Positions 49,803 to 59,271 of a DNA stretch of 64,000 nucleotides are shown one piece after another. Below the pieces are notes generated by a model. The model worked only from the letters and a program-made list of their open reading frames with translations. It was not told the DNA's origin and searched no databases. Source of the stretch: an uncultured delta proteobacterium (GTDB lineage Bacteria; Desulfobacterota; Desulfobulbia; Desulfobulbales; Desulfurivibrionaceae); assembly GCA_903869265.1 (NCBI GenBank), contig CAIPYE010000010.1:62001-126000 (forward strand). The letters are read 5' to 3'. The translations under genes and the position numbers were made by a program. Each line of letters starts with the position of its first letter. The first letter of the stretch is position 1.

Positions 49803-50258
49803 ATGGATCGTTTATTCATGACCATTGCCACCGGTTTCGGCGCGGGCTATCTGCCAAAGGCTCCCGGCACTTGGGGGTCGCTAGTGGCCCTGCCCCTGCA
49901 TTATTTTCTGCGGCAACTGGCGCCGAACCATTATGCCCTTGCCTTGGGTGGTATCTTTTTCATCGCCGTGATCACGGCCGGGCAGGCGGAAAAGATCCTG
50001 GACCGCAAAGATCCAGGCGTGGTGGTGATCGACGAGGTCATCGGCATGCTCATCACCCTCATCGCCGCACCGAACAACCCCCTGATCTGGCTGCTGGGTT
50101 TTCTGATCTTTCGTTTTTTCGACATCTTCAAGCCCTACCCCATCCGCCTCATCGACCAGCGGGTCAACGGCGGCATGGGCATTGTCTTAGATGATGTGCT
50201 GGCCGGGATTTACAGCCTCATCGTTCTGCAAATTTTCTGTTATGCTATAATCGGGTAG
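49803..50258 (+). CDS. pgpA: Phosphatidylglycerophosphatase A
   Basis: 151 residues. TGFGAGYLPKAPGTWGSLVA at the start, then VIDEVIGMLITLIAAP, LIFRFFDIFKPYPIRLIDQR and GGMGIVLDDVLAGIYSLIVL, with several membrane helices. This is the complete PgpA pattern, including the FFDIFKP block. It removes phosphate from phosphatidylglycerophosphate in phospholipid synthesis. It starts directly after the larC stop (TAAATG). Confidence 0.93.
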   Translation: MDRLFMTIATGFGAGYLPKAPGTWGSLVALPLHYFLRQLAPNHYALALGGIFFIAVITAGQAEKILDRKDPGVVVIDEVIGMLITLIAAPNNPLIWLLGFLIFRFFDIFKPYPIRLIDQRVNGGMGIVLDDVLAGIYSLIVLQIFCYAIIG

Positions 50259-50325
50259 AGAAAAACTTCCTGCCCCAGGCCTTGCAGCCCTCCGTTCCAG
50301 GCACGCTTTCCCCCGGAGAACGCTT

Positions 50326-53300
50326 TTGCCAAAGAGTAGCAAAACAGCCCGACACCCCTTTTTGCTGCCGCCAACCTGGCGCCGCCGCCTCTCTCTTTTG
50401 GCTTTCTGCCTTGCCTCGCTGCTCACTGTCTACACCCTGGCAGGGTTCTTCCTGGCGCCCTATCTCGTCACCCGGTATGCCCGCACTGCGGCGGAACCGC
50501 TTCATCTCCAGCTCCGACTCGGTCAGGTGCGGATCAACCCCTTGCTTTTTTCCTGCGAGATCAAGGAACTCAGCCTGCAAAACAACGACGACGAACCGCT
50601 CCTCTCGGTGCAACGGCTCTTTGTCGACTTGGAGATGGAAAGCCTTTTTCGCCGGGCCTGGACCTTTGCCGATCTTACCGTCGAAAGCCCGTCCCTGCAT
50701 CTGGTGATCGATGCGGATGGCTGCCTCAACCTGGCGAAGCTCATCGAGACCCTGCCACAGTCAACAGAGCCGCCGAGCGTTGAAAAAAAAGCCCCCCTGC
50801 GATTGCTGCTCAAACACCTGGCCCTGTCCGGTGGCACGGTGCAGGTGGACGATTATTCCAAACCCAAGCCCTCACAAACCACGATTACGCCCATCACCCT
50901 TGAGTCCAACGGAATCTCCACCCTTCCCGAACATCGCGGCTCCTATACTGTTTCCGCCTCCTTCCCCGACGGTGGAATCCTGGGCTGGAAGGGGGAAATG
51001 TCGCTCCAGCCGATCTCAGCCACTGGCGCCATCGAACTGAAGGATTTCAAGGTAGCCACAATCTGGGACATTTTCCGGGACCGCCTGAATCTTGAGGAAC
51101 CAAGCGGCACAGCGCAACTGACTGCAGGCTATCACTTTTCCTCAAAAAATGGAGCCTCTGCCCTTGAGGTGAACCCGCTCGGCTTCACGGTGCGCGGCCT
51201 GTCTCTCACCGAAAAAGGCGCACCCCAACCGTTCCTGAAACTGGAAAGCCTCACCGCTTCGGAAGGACAGATCAACTTTGCCTCCCGCCGGATGATTTTC
51301 CCGAGCATCACGCTCAAGGGCGGGCGGGTGGCAGCCCTGGTCAACAAGGCAGGCGTCGGCAACTGGCAGAGGCTTGTCAGGGCAGCGCCACAATCTCAGG
51401 CCACCACGACCAAACCCTCCGACCACGAAGCGGTGCCCTGGCGGATTGCCATCAAGTCCTTCACCGCCAGCGACCTTGGCCTGCGCTACGGCGATGCAAG
51501 CCGCGACACCCCCATCAGTCTGGCGGCGGATCTGGCCCTCTCGCTGACCGAAAGCAACCTCGACCTTGGCAAGCAGGAGGCTTTTATCAAACGGATTGCC
51601 CTTACTGGCGGCGGCATTACCTTTACCCAGGCTCCCGCCAACCCCGGCAACGCAGCGGAACGCAAAAAAGATTCGCCAGAGGCCGAGGCCAGCAAACGCC
51701 CATGGAAGCTGGCGCTCAACCAGTTTTCCGTGTCCGGCTTTCATCTTGGCTTTGTTGACCAGGGAAACAAACCGCCCCTGGCCTATGATCTAACCGGTCT
51801 GCAGGCAGAGGTGAATGATTTTGGCAATCCGGGCGGAAAGCCGATCTCTTTCGAGGCCCAGACCGGAATACGGCAAGGCGGCTCGGCCAGCCTGCACGGG
51901 ACCATGTCTCAAGTGTCTCAAGCAAATGGGCCGGTCAGCCAAATCGAGGCACAGGTCTCCATTGCGCAGCTCAACCTCAAACCGCTGCAATCCCTGCTTG
52001 CCAAGCGCGCGGCCCTCACCCTTGCTTCCGGCGATTTCTCGGCAGAGACGCATCTGCTCTATGCTGCAAACGAACCTCAACCTTTGCTCAGTATCGAGGG
52101 CGAGGCAAAAATCAGCAAGCTCCTGCTCAACGAGGAAAATACAGGGGAGCGCTTTCTTGCCTGGAAAGAACTTGCGGCCAGCGGCCTTGACTTCGGGCTC
52201 AACCCGGACCATTTAACGATCAAGGAACTCCAGTTCCAGGAGCCAGGAGCAAAAATTACCATCTTTAAGGACAAAAGCCTCAACCTGACCAAAATCCTCA
52301 GGAAAAAAACCGAGGAAACAGAGAAGCCCCCTTTTCCCGTGGCTATAGACCGGGTCCGGCTGAAAAACGGGGAGGTCGATTTTGCCGATTTCAGCCTGGT
52401 TCTGCCTTTTGCCACCCGCATCACCGAGTTTAAGGGCGCAGTCAGCGACATCTCGACAAAACCAGCCAGCCGCGCCGCGCTCAAGTTCGAAGGGAGGGTC
52501 GGTGAGTTCGGTCAAGCCAAGGCCAATGGCAGCCTAATCCCGTCCAACCCCAAACAGTTCACCGACATCAAGGTGAGCTTCCGCAATGTCGCCATGTCCC
52601 CCCTGTCCCCATACAGCGCCACCTTCGCCGGACGGATCATCGCCTCGGGAAAACTCAACCTCGAGCTGGGCTATAATATCAAGGAGAGTGAACTGCTGGG
52701 CGAAAACTCGGTGGTACTGGAAGATTTCACCTTGGGAGACCGGGTCGAAAGCCCCAGCGCCATGGACCTGCCCCTGGACCTGGCCATTGCCCTGCTCACC
52801 GACAGCGAGGGCAAGATCGATATCGCCGTGCCCATCCGCGGCAACATAGACCACCCGGAATTCTCTTACGGGCAAGTCTTCAGGCAGGCGCTGACCAATT
52901 TGCTCACCAAGATCGTGACCTCGCCGTTTCGTGCCTTGGGCGCCCTGTTCGGCAGCCATTCCGAAAATATGGATACAATCCTCTTTGAACCGGGCCGAGC
53001 AAAACTGGCCCCGCCGGAACAGGAGAAGCTTAAAAATGTAGCAGAAGCTCTCGGGAAGAAGGAACAGCTCAAACTCACCGTACATGGGGGTTTTGAGCCT
53101 GTCCTTGACGGCAGGGCACTCAAGACTTCACAAATCCGCCGGACTCTGGTGCAGAAGTTTGGAGTAAAACCGGGGCCGATGGTCTATGACAATGCCAAGA
53201 CCCAGCGCGCTTTGGAAGAACTGGCTGGAGACAAGCTAACCGCTTTCCAGGCCGGCTATGAAGAAACCACCGGTCAAAAAGTCAAGCGGGTCAACCCGGC

Positions 53301-53553
53301 CCTGGCTCTGTTCGGGAAAGCAAGCGAGGATCTCGAGTTCTACCAAGCCCTGTCTGACTATCTGGTAGAGACAGCGCCTTTGACCCAAGCTGAGCTAGAG
53401 ACCCTGGCCGAGAAGCGGGGGCTGGCAATTGTTCAGGACTTAAGGAGTCGACCCGGAGCTGATGCAGCCCGGATTACTGTCGGGCGGCCTGCCATGCAGA
53501 CCGAAGAACAGGACGAGGGTGTCCCTTCCAAGCTGGAATTAGGGGTGCGCTGA
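50326..53553 (+). CDS. DUF748/AsmA-like envelope protein
   Basis: 1075 residues with a TTG start behind GGAGAACGC. One N-terminal membrane helix (LSLLAFCLASLLTVYTLAGF) anchors a long periplasmic beta-rich chain: VRINPLLFSCEIKELSLQNN, LFVDLEMESLFRRAWTFADL and repeated KLN-type strands. RVRLKNGEVDFADFSLVLPF, NSVVLEDFTLGDRVESPSAM and IDIAVPIRGNIDHPEFSYGQ are strong DUF748 blocks. A C-terminal segment (ILFEPGRAKLAPPEQEKLKN) looks OmpA-like. AsmA-like proteins are thought to move lipids between membranes or control outer-membrane assembly. Confidence 0.82.
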   Translation: MPKSSKTARHPFLLPPTWRRRLSLLAFCLASLLTVYTLAGFFLAPYLVTRYARTAAEPLHLQLRLGQVRINPLLFSCEIKELSLQNNDDEPLLSVQRLFVDLEMESLFRRAWTFADLTVESPSLHLVIDADGCLNLAKLIETLPQSTEPPSVEKKAPLRLLLKHLALSGGTVQVDDYSKPKPSQTTITPITLESNGISTLPEHRGSYTVSASFPDGGILGWKGEMSLQPISATGAIELKDFKVATIWDIFRDRLNLEEPSGTAQLTAGYHFSSKNGASALEVNPLGFTVRGLSLTEKGAPQPFLKLESLTASEGQINFASRRMIFPSITLKGGRVAALVNKAGVGNWQRLVRAAPQSQATTTKPSDHEAVPWRIAIKSFTASDLGLRYGDASRDTPISLAADLALSLTESNLDLGKQEAFIKRIALTGGGITFTQAPANPGNAAERKKDSPEAEASKRPWKLALNQFSVSGFHLGFVDQGNKPPLAYDLTGLQAEVNDFGNPGGKPISFEAQTGIRQGGSASLHGTMSQVSQANGPVSQIEAQVSIAQLNLKPLQSLLAKRAALTLASGDFSAETHLLYAANEPQPLLSIEGEAKISKLLLNEENTGERFLAWKELAASGLDFGLNPDHLTIKELQFQEPGAKITIFKDKSLNLTKILRKKTEETEKPPFPVAIDRVRLKNGEVDFADFSLVLPFATRITEFKGAVSDISTKPASRAALKFEGRVGEFGQAKANGSLIPSNPKQFTDIKVSFRNVAMSPLSPYSATFAGRIIASGKLNLELGYNIKESELLGENSVVLEDFTLGDRVESPSAMDLPLDLAIALLTDSEGKIDIAVPIRGNIDHPEFSYGQVFRQALTNLLTKIVTSPFRALGALFGSHSENMDTILFEPGRAKLAPPEQEKLKNVAEALGKKEQLKLTVHGGFEPVLDGRALKTSQIRRTLVQKFGVKPGPMVYDNAKTQRALEELAGDKLTAFQAGYEETTGQKVKRVNPALALFGKASEDLEFYQALSDYLVETAPLTQAELETLAEKRGLAIVQDLRSRPGADAARITVGRPAMQTEEQDEGVPSKLELGVR

Positions 53554-53677
53554 AGGCTGTTCTCGCCAAAGAAATATCCCTCTTGAAAAACTCTGCACCC
53601 TTGTCCAGGGGAGAAGGGCCGGACAAGGGTGCAGTCGCCCCGGCTACGGAGGGGGGCGCAGCCGGTGCTGAGGGCGA

Positions 53678-54109
53678 TCACTGGGCGCGGACTTTGCCGC
53701 CGATCATAAAAGCCGCGCTCACCAAAAAGAGATTCTTCACGATGTATTGCCCTTCCAGGGACAGCCCGAAAGGCGGATGGGTAAAGCAGATTTCCGGCAG
53801 CAGGATCAGAGGCAGCATCGTCCCAGGCAACTGGAGAAGCAAAAGCAAAAGAGCGATGCGGATCAGCGGCCGATAGAGCAGACACAGACCGATAGTTACC
53901 TCCCACCAGCCAAGAACCGGCAGGAAAATCTGCGGCGAAACCCAGTACACCGTCCGCTTGATGAGTTCCGCCTCCGGGCTTATTCCCAAAGGTTTCAACA
54001 CGCCAAACCAGATGAAGATGAGAGCGATGGAATATCGCATCAAAGGCTGGCAATACCTGTCCATCCCCTCGGAAATCCTGATATCAGCGCGATCAAGCCA
54101 AGCGTACAT
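53678..54109 (-). CDS. DoxX/DUF417-like membrane protein
   Basis: 143 residues, chosen start ATG at 54109 because GGAGG lies nine bases upstream. Four membrane helices are predicted, with LMRYSIALIFIWFGVLKPLG as the DoxX-like first helix; LGWWEVTIGLCLLYRPLIRI, ALLLLLLQLPGTMLPLILLP and GQYIVKNLFLVSAAFMIGG follow. Such proteins are of uncertain function and are often linked to redox or quinone systems. It overlaps the PilZ gene by 17 bp. Confidence 0.68.
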   Translation of the reverse strand: MYAWLDRADIRISEGMDRYCQPLMRYSIALIFIWFGVLKPLGISPEAELIKRTVYWVSPQIFLPVLGWWEVTIGLCLLYRPLIRIALLLLLLQLPGTMLPLILLPEICFTHPPFGLSLEGQYIVKNLFLVSAAFMIGGKVRAQ

Positions 54110-54698
54110 CCAAGCGGTCCTCCATTGCTTGCACTTTTCTGTCCGTAGAAATCGGTCCGACTGGGGCATAAACGGATTTGTACTCCGCGTACCGGGTATC
54201 GTAGGAAAATTGCGGGATATGGGCATTGTTCAGGATAAAGCTTTCCAGTTGCCGCACCTGTTGCTCGGAAAGCTCGCCAAAGCGGACCCGTCTTTCCCGA
54301 ACGAAATAGTCGCTTAAGAAAAACCGTGAATGCACGTCATCACCCACGATTTCAAAGGAAATTCCCTGGATGTGCTGGCCATTGTGGGTAAAGAGTATCC
54401 CCTCCTTCGGCAGATCTTCCGGCGAGTTATTGTCGGCAATGTATGAAAACGACACGCCGCCCATGCTGATGTCGAGCACCCGACCAACCCCTTGATGAAA
54501 CACATACATCTCCTGGCGCGGGGTGAACCGGGGAAATTTTCCGTGGTGCTCGCCCGGCGCATTGTTGGCGTGGGCATGTTTGCCGCCCCCGGTATCGAGC
54601 CAATTCCCTGTCCGGATTCCCGGCGCTTCTCCGCTTCTAACCGAAGAGGTGTTGTGAAACGGGGCAATCCTGCAGATACCATTTTCTGACTTTCCCAT
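54093..54698 (-). CDS. PilZ-domain protein (c-di-GMP receptor)
   Basis: 201 residues. The PilZ signature is clear: FPRFTPRQEMYV has an RxxxR-like site (R-F-T-P-R) and VLDISMGGVSFSY has the D/N-x-S-x-x-G site, both in the order of a c-di-GMP binder. The first 55 residues are low-complexity (GGGKHAHANNAPGEHHGK). The start at 54698 lies seven bases from GGAGG. It probably binds c-di-GMP and affects motility or adhesion. Confidence 0.82.
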   Translation of the reverse strand: MGKSENGICRIAPFHNTSSVRSGEAPGIRTGNWLDTGGGKHAHANNAPGEHHGKFPRFTPRQEMYVFHQGVGRVLDISMGGVSFSYIADNNSPEDLPKEGILFTHNGQHIQGISFEIVGDDVHSRFFLSDYFVRERRVRFGELSEQQVRQLESFILNNAHIPQFSYDTRYAEYKSVYAPVGPISTDRKVQAMEDRLDVRLA

Positions 54699-54878
54699 GA
54701 CCATTCCTCCTTGTGCTGACGTATCTTTATGGCTTGACCAGGCGACAGTAAAGACACTGTAACGAACCCTAATAATAAATAAAAATGAATAATATAAATG
54801 TTTATAGCAAGTTTAACTTATGATACCGTCACAGGAAAAAGTGCGTCCAACCACCCGCCATTGAACGAGGAATTCCCC

Positions 54879-55853
54879 ATGAGTATTACCCTGAGACAAC
54901 TGGAGATCTTTGTCGCCGTGGCCGAAACCCAGCAGGTGACCAAGGCAAGCGAAAAGCTGTTCCTGACCCAATCGGCGGTGAGCATGGCCCTCAACGAGTT
55001 GCAGAATCAACTGGGCGGCCCTCTTTTTGACCGGCGGGGCCGCGTCCTGCTGATCAATGACCGTGGCCGCTACCTCCTGCCGTTTGCCAAGGAGATCCTC
55101 TGCCAGATCAACAATATCGAGACCCTGATGACCGAGAAAAAGGACAAGGTTGTCGGCGCCCTCAAAATCGTGGCCAGCTCCACCGTTGGCAATTACGTCC
55201 TGCCCTACCTGATCGGCGCCTTCAAACAGATGCATCCCTCTGTCTCCATCGATATGGAAGTCTGCAACACCTGCCATGCCGAGGAACTCGTCGTGGACGG
55301 CAGCATGGATCTGGGTTTTGTGGAGGGCGAGGTCAGCAATGACCAGATATCAACAATCCCCTGGCTTCAGGATGAACTGATGGTGATAGCCAGTCCAACC
55401 AGCGAAATAGGCGCTCAGAAAACCTTCCGGGTGCCGGAGGATCTGGAAAGATGCGAATGGGTCATGCGGGAAAAAGGCTCGGGCACGGCCCAAATCTTCA
55501 AGAAAAAGCTGGGCCGCCATGTAACCGGACTCAAGGTGATCATGGAACTGGGCCACACCGAGGCCATAAAAAAGGCGGTGGAATCGGGGGCCGGGGTCGC
55601 CTGCCTCTCAAAGCTTGCGGTCTGCCGGGAGGTGGAACAGGGATGGCTGGCGGGGCTGCCTGTGGAGGGCATCGACATGAAACGGACCTTGCAGATCATT
55701 CAGTACAAGAAAAAAGCCACCACCAACCTGATGGAGGAATTCATCAACTTCTGCGCCGTGCTCAACGAGTGCAGTCAGGGCTGCATCTGTCTGTCCTCGC
55801 CTTGGAAGTTGCAGGATCTGCTGGCAAAATCCTGTCAGCAGCCGGGAGCATGA
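54879..55853 (+). CDS. LysR-family transcriptional regulator
   Basis: 324 residues. The N-terminal helix-turn-helix is SITLRQLEIFVAVAETQQVT, KASEKLFLTQSAVSMALNEL. The effector domain includes ALKIVASSTVGNYVLPYLIG, VDGSMDLGFVEGEVSNDQIS and KAVESGAGVACLSKLAV. It resembles the CysB/YeiE-type branch. The ligand is unknown; a cysteine-rich tail (NECSQGCICL) is unusual. Starts behind GAGGAATTCCCC. The neighbouring YhcH-type gene, 111 bp downstream on the same strand, could be a target. Confidence 0.88.
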   Translation: MSITLRQLEIFVAVAETQQVTKASEKLFLTQSAVSMALNELQNQLGGPLFDRRGRVLLINDRGRYLLPFAKEILCQINNIETLMTEKKDKVVGALKIVASSTVGNYVLPYLIGAFKQMHPSVSIDMEVCNTCHAEELVVDGSMDLGFVEGEVSNDQISTIPWLQDELMVIASPTSEIGAQKTFRVPEDLERCEWVMREKGSGTAQIFKKKLGRHVTGLKVIMELGHTEAIKKAVESGAGVACLSKLAVCREVEQGWLAGLPVEGIDMKRTLQIIQYKKKATTNLMEEFINFCAVLNECSQGCICLSSPWKLQDLLAKSCQQPGA

Positions 55854-55964
55854 GGTGTTTTGCAGGGATTTTGCGATACTGACACACATCTTGACAGGGT
55901 GGGGTTGCCCCTGTAAACACAGTTGCATGCAGAATTTGGACAACATATAAAGGAGTTATCAGCC

Positions 55965-56429
55965 ATGATCGTTGATCGTTTATCGCATTACAAATCGTAC
56001 CCGTTTGGCAAGGCATGGCAATTGGCCTTTGATTTTCTCCTCTCGTTGCCTCAGGACGCGGAAGAAAAAAAATACCCCCTGCTTGGCGATGACCTGTTCG
56101 CCATTGTCATGCGCTATGAGACATGCTCATCGGAAACTGCCGAGATTGAAGCGCACCGGAAATATCTGGATATTCAAGCGGTTATTACGGGAGAAGAGGC
56201 GATTGGCTGGTGTCAGGCCGATGAACTGGAGATTGACTCACCCTATGACGCTTCGAAGGATGCGGAGTTATACAAACGCCCCGAGCAAGGGTTGCTGCGG
56301 GTGGACCTGTTCCCAGGAAATTTCATGACCCTGTTCCCCCACGATGCCCACATGCCATCGCTCATGACCCAACAGGTTCCGGTCTTTACCAAAAAGGTGG
56401 TTGTAAAGGTGGGCATGCATCTCTTGTAA
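55965..56429 (+). CDS. YhcH/YjgK/YiaL family protein (NanQ-like anomerase)
   Basis: 154 residues. The family pattern is present: MIVDRLSHYKSYPFGKAWQL, ETAEIEAHRKYLDIQAVITG (H-x-x-x-x-D), EEAIGWCQADELE, LRVDLFPGNFMTLFPHDAHM and TKKVVVKVGMHLL at the end (metal-binding His and Glu residues). E. coli NanQ/YhcH is an N-acetylneuraminate anomerase. A link to the sialic-like pseudaminic acid is attractive but not shown. RBS AAAGGAGTTATC. Confidence 0.85.
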   Translation: MIVDRLSHYKSYPFGKAWQLAFDFLLSLPQDAEEKKYPLLGDDLFAIVMRYETCSSETAEIEAHRKYLDIQAVITGEEAIGWCQADELEIDSPYDASKDAELYKRPEQGLLRVDLFPGNFMTLFPHDAHMPSLMTQQVPVFTKKVVVKVGMHLL

Positions 56430-56475
56430 AGAGATATGACTCCTCGACGTTTTGTGTGGAAACGGATAAGAGTTT

Positions 56476-57192
56476 TTGAGAATTCGCCGTATTCCGCATA
56501 AGATGCCCAGGAAGGACACAAAATGGATTTTCAGGGAGTTTTTCCCCTTTTGGCATCCAAAAAGCCGAGAACGAAATGGCGAAGAAGTGTCACAAAAGGA
56601 AATCCGTATAATATTAATGTTATGTTACATTCGGAGATTACTGGTGATTGAAGACTCGGTGCCCTGGAAAAAAGAGTTGCTAAAAATAGCAGCGAAGCTG
56701 GAATCAAGGTACAACCAAAAACGTTGGTCTCAGCAGTCTTTTTTTGCTCTAGAAAAGGAGCTTTTTCTTGGGTTTTTCAGTGCAAGAAAACTATTTGAGT
56801 CCAACAAAATTTCTAGAACTGTCGAGACAACACGTTTCGAGTTGGCGGCCTATCCGGTGGGAGAGAAAGAAGTAACATTAATGAATCAACATCGCTTTCC
56901 CGAACTTTACGATCTCTATGCCGGGCTCACAGAAGAGTTAACTATTCGCGACCTTGCAAACCAATTCGTACACAGCGCAATTCTCAGCCCATTTGTTCCC
57001 TCTGGTCAGTCTCTAGTTGGTGTTTTTATCGCATCTGATCGAGCAAAGAAGAAAATGCTGTTTTACGTACCATTGAACAAAATTATTGGGGCCCTTAGAT
57101 CAGTTGCGAATGACAATCCAACCAAATATGAAGCGCACTTCGATGACGAAAAAAAAGAGTACGTTGTCGTCCTTTCTACGGAGACAACATAA
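56476..57192 (+). CDS. Orphan hypothetical protein, AT-rich
   Basis: Up to 238 residues; the preferred start may be the ATG at 56617, giving 191. No family is recognised. The middle is helical (EDSVPWKKELLKIAAKLESR, QQSFFALEKELFLGFFSARK). The C-terminal part (SAILSPFVPSGQSLVGVFIA) leads into a beta-rich end (YEAHFDDEKKEYVVVLSTE). No signal peptide or membrane segment. Base composition is AT-richer than the core genes around it and the upstream gene ends 46 bp before, so it may have been acquired recently. Confidence 0.55.
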   Translation: MRIRRIPHKMPRKDTKWIFREFFPFWHPKSRERNGEEVSQKEIRIILMLCYIRRLLVIEDSVPWKKELLKIAAKLESRYNQKRWSQQSFFALEKELFLGFFSARKLFESNKISRTVETTRFELAAYPVGEKEVTLMNQHRFPELYDLYAGLTEELTIRDLANQFVHSAILSPFVPSGQSLVGVFIASDRAKKKMLFYVPLNKIIGALRSVANDNPTKYEAHFDDEKKEYVVVLSTETT

Positions 57193-57325
57193 CCAATCAT
57201 TCCAGCGGATCGCCTTTGGCTTCCGCTGAATTCAATCGTTCTGCCTGATCGATTCACCCACTCAGGATTTGCTCAAATCCTCATGAAAAGTCAAAGAACC
57301 AAAGATATCCGAGTCTAAAAAATTT

Positions 57326-59149
57326 TTAATCCTCCTCCGCGGTTGTCTCACAAAACCCCTGAATCTCGGCAAGAAACTCTGCTCCGTAGCGTTCGAGCTT
57401 ATGGGCGCCGACGCCGTGAATCCGCAAGAAACCCTCGTTGTCGGTGGGCAGATGGGCAGCCATCTCAGCCAGGGCGACATCGCTGAAAATGACAAAGGGC
57501 GGGATCCCGGCCGCATCGGCCAGTCCCTTCCGCACCGCGCGCAGCCTGTCAAACAGATCCTGATTGTACTCAAGATCGCCGACCTTGCGCCGCACCGGTT
57601 TGGGCAGGGCAACAACCTTCGCCCTGGGCTTGGCCATACTGAGTGTTTGCTCTCCGCGCAACAGGGGTCGGGCAGACTCGCTCAGTTTGAGCACCGAGTA
57701 ATTGGACACATCCTGTTCCAGATACCCTTGCTGCACCAGATGCCGCAGGATGCTGCCCCAGTACTCCTGGCTTTTGTCCGCGCCGATGCCGTAGGTGGAA
57801 AGGTGGTCGTGCCCCAGTTGCAGGAGCCGCTCTTTTTTGGAGCCGCGCAACACCTCGATCACATACCCCACCCCGAACCGCTGATCCACCCGAAAGACGC
57901 AGGACAAGGCCTTGCGGGCGTCCTCCGTCACATCGACCAGCTCCGGCGGGTTGAGGCAGATATCGCAATTTCTACAGTCTTGCGCCAACCGATCGCCGAA
58001 ATAGCCGAGCAGCACCTGCCGCCTGCAGCTCATGGCCTCGGCAAATCCCACCATGGTGTTGAGCTTGTGGAGTTCGATGCGCTTCTGTTCGGCATTGTCA
58101 CTGTTTTCTATCAAGCCGCGGGCCAGGGCGATATCGCCGTACCCGAACAGCAACAGGGCTTCGGCCGCCAGTCCGTCGCGGCCGGCACGGCCTGTTTCCT
58201 GATAATAACTTTCGAGGTTCTTGGGGATGTCGTAATGCACCACATAGCGGATATTGGATTTGTCGATGCCCATGCCAAAGGCCACCGTGGCCACGATGAT
58301 CTGAACATCGTCCCGCAGGAAATCCTCCTGCACCCTTTGCCGCTGCGCCGCAGGCAGCCCGGCGTGGTAGGAGGCCGCGGAAAACCCGGCCTCGCGCAAC
58401 TGTTCCGTCACCTTCTCCACCCGCTTCCGACTCAGGCAGTAGACGATCCCAGCTTCCTCCCGCCGCCCCTGCAAAAAATGGGAGAGCTGAGCAAAGGGTT
58501 TGTGTTTTTCCAGCACGGTGTAGCGGATATTGGGTCGGTCAAAGCCGGAGACATAACACTGGTTCGAGCGTAAGCCCAGACGCTCAAGGATGTCCTTGCG
58601 GGTGTGGGGCTCGGCCGTGGCAGTGAGGGCGATCAGGGGGATGTCGGGGAAGAGCTTGCGCAGTTGGCCAAGCTTGCTGTATTCGGGACGGAAGTCGTGC
58701 CCCCACTGGGAGATGCAGTGCGCTTCGTCGATGGCGAACAGGGCGATGGGGATCTCGCGAAGCCGCTCGACAAACCCGTCGCTCATCAACCGCTCCGGCG
58801 CGACATAGAGCAGGTCCAGCTCTTCCCGATGCAGCTGGGCAAGAACCTGGCGGGCCTCTTCGCTTTTGAGAGAAGAATTGTAAAAAGCTGCTCGGACTCC
58901 GCAGGCCAACAGGGCATCCACCTGATCCTTCATCAGGGAAATCAGAGGGGAAATCACGATCCCCACGCCTTTACGGTGCAGGGCCGGAATCTGGTAGCAC
59001 AGCGACTTGCCGCCGCCGGTGGGCATCAGAACAAAGGCGTCTTCGCCCCGGATGAGTCCTTCAATGATCTCCTGCTGCGGGGGCCGAAAGGTGGTGTAGC
59101 CGAATATCTTCTTGAGGCTTTCCAGGGGGGTGCCATGCATGCGATTCAA
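57326..59149 (-). CDS. recQ: ATP-dependent DNA helicase RecQ
   Basis: 607 residues. FGYTTFRPPQQEIIEGLIRG, LMPTGGGKSLCYQIPAL (Walker A near 44), FAIDEAHCISQWGHDFRPEY (DEAH near 139), IALTATAEP, GAGRDG-type motif VI (QETGRAGRDGLAAEAL). The zinc-binding C-terminal region has CRRQ, CRNCDIC and the winged helix VLRGSKKERLLQLGHDHLST. An HRDC domain ends the protein (LFDRLRAVRKGLADAAGIPP, IHGVGAHKLERYG). It repairs stalled forks and gaps. The TTG at 59149 has GAGG in range; the ATG at 59140 is an alternative. Confidence 0.95.
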   Translation of the reverse strand: MNRMHGTPLESLKKIFGYTTFRPPQQEIIEGLIRGEDAFVLMPTGGGKSLCYQIPALHRKGVGIVISPLISLMKDQVDALLACGVRAAFYNSSLKSEEARQVLAQLHREELDLLYVAPERLMSDGFVERLREIPIALFAIDEAHCISQWGHDFRPEYSKLGQLRKLFPDIPLIALTATAEPHTRKDILERLGLRSNQCYVSGFDRPNIRYTVLEKHKPFAQLSHFLQGRREEAGIVYCLSRKRVEKVTEQLREAGFSAASYHAGLPAAQRQRVQEDFLRDDVQIIVATVAFGMGIDKSNIRYVVHYDIPKNLESYYQETGRAGRDGLAAEALLLFGYGDIALARGLIENSDNAEQKRIELHKLNTMVGFAEAMSCRRQVLLGYFGDRLAQDCRNCDICLNPPELVDVTEDARKALSCVFRVDQRFGVGYVIEVLRGSKKERLLQLGHDHLSTYGIGADKSQEYWGSILRHLVQQGYLEQDVSNYSVLKLSESARPLLRGEQTLSMAKPRAKVVALPKPVRRKVGDLEYNQDLFDRLRAVRKGLADAAGIPPFVIFSDVALAEMAAHLPTDNEGFLRIHGVGAHKLERYGAEFLAEIQGFCETTAEED

Positions 59150-59271
59150 AGATCCTCTTTCTTATTTTTAAGCGATTATCGATTGTACCCATCACGGCAA
59201 CACTCCCGCTACCCTTTATCGCCCATCCTAAAAAAAATTACCCGCTCGTCGGCATATATCCTGACAAACTT

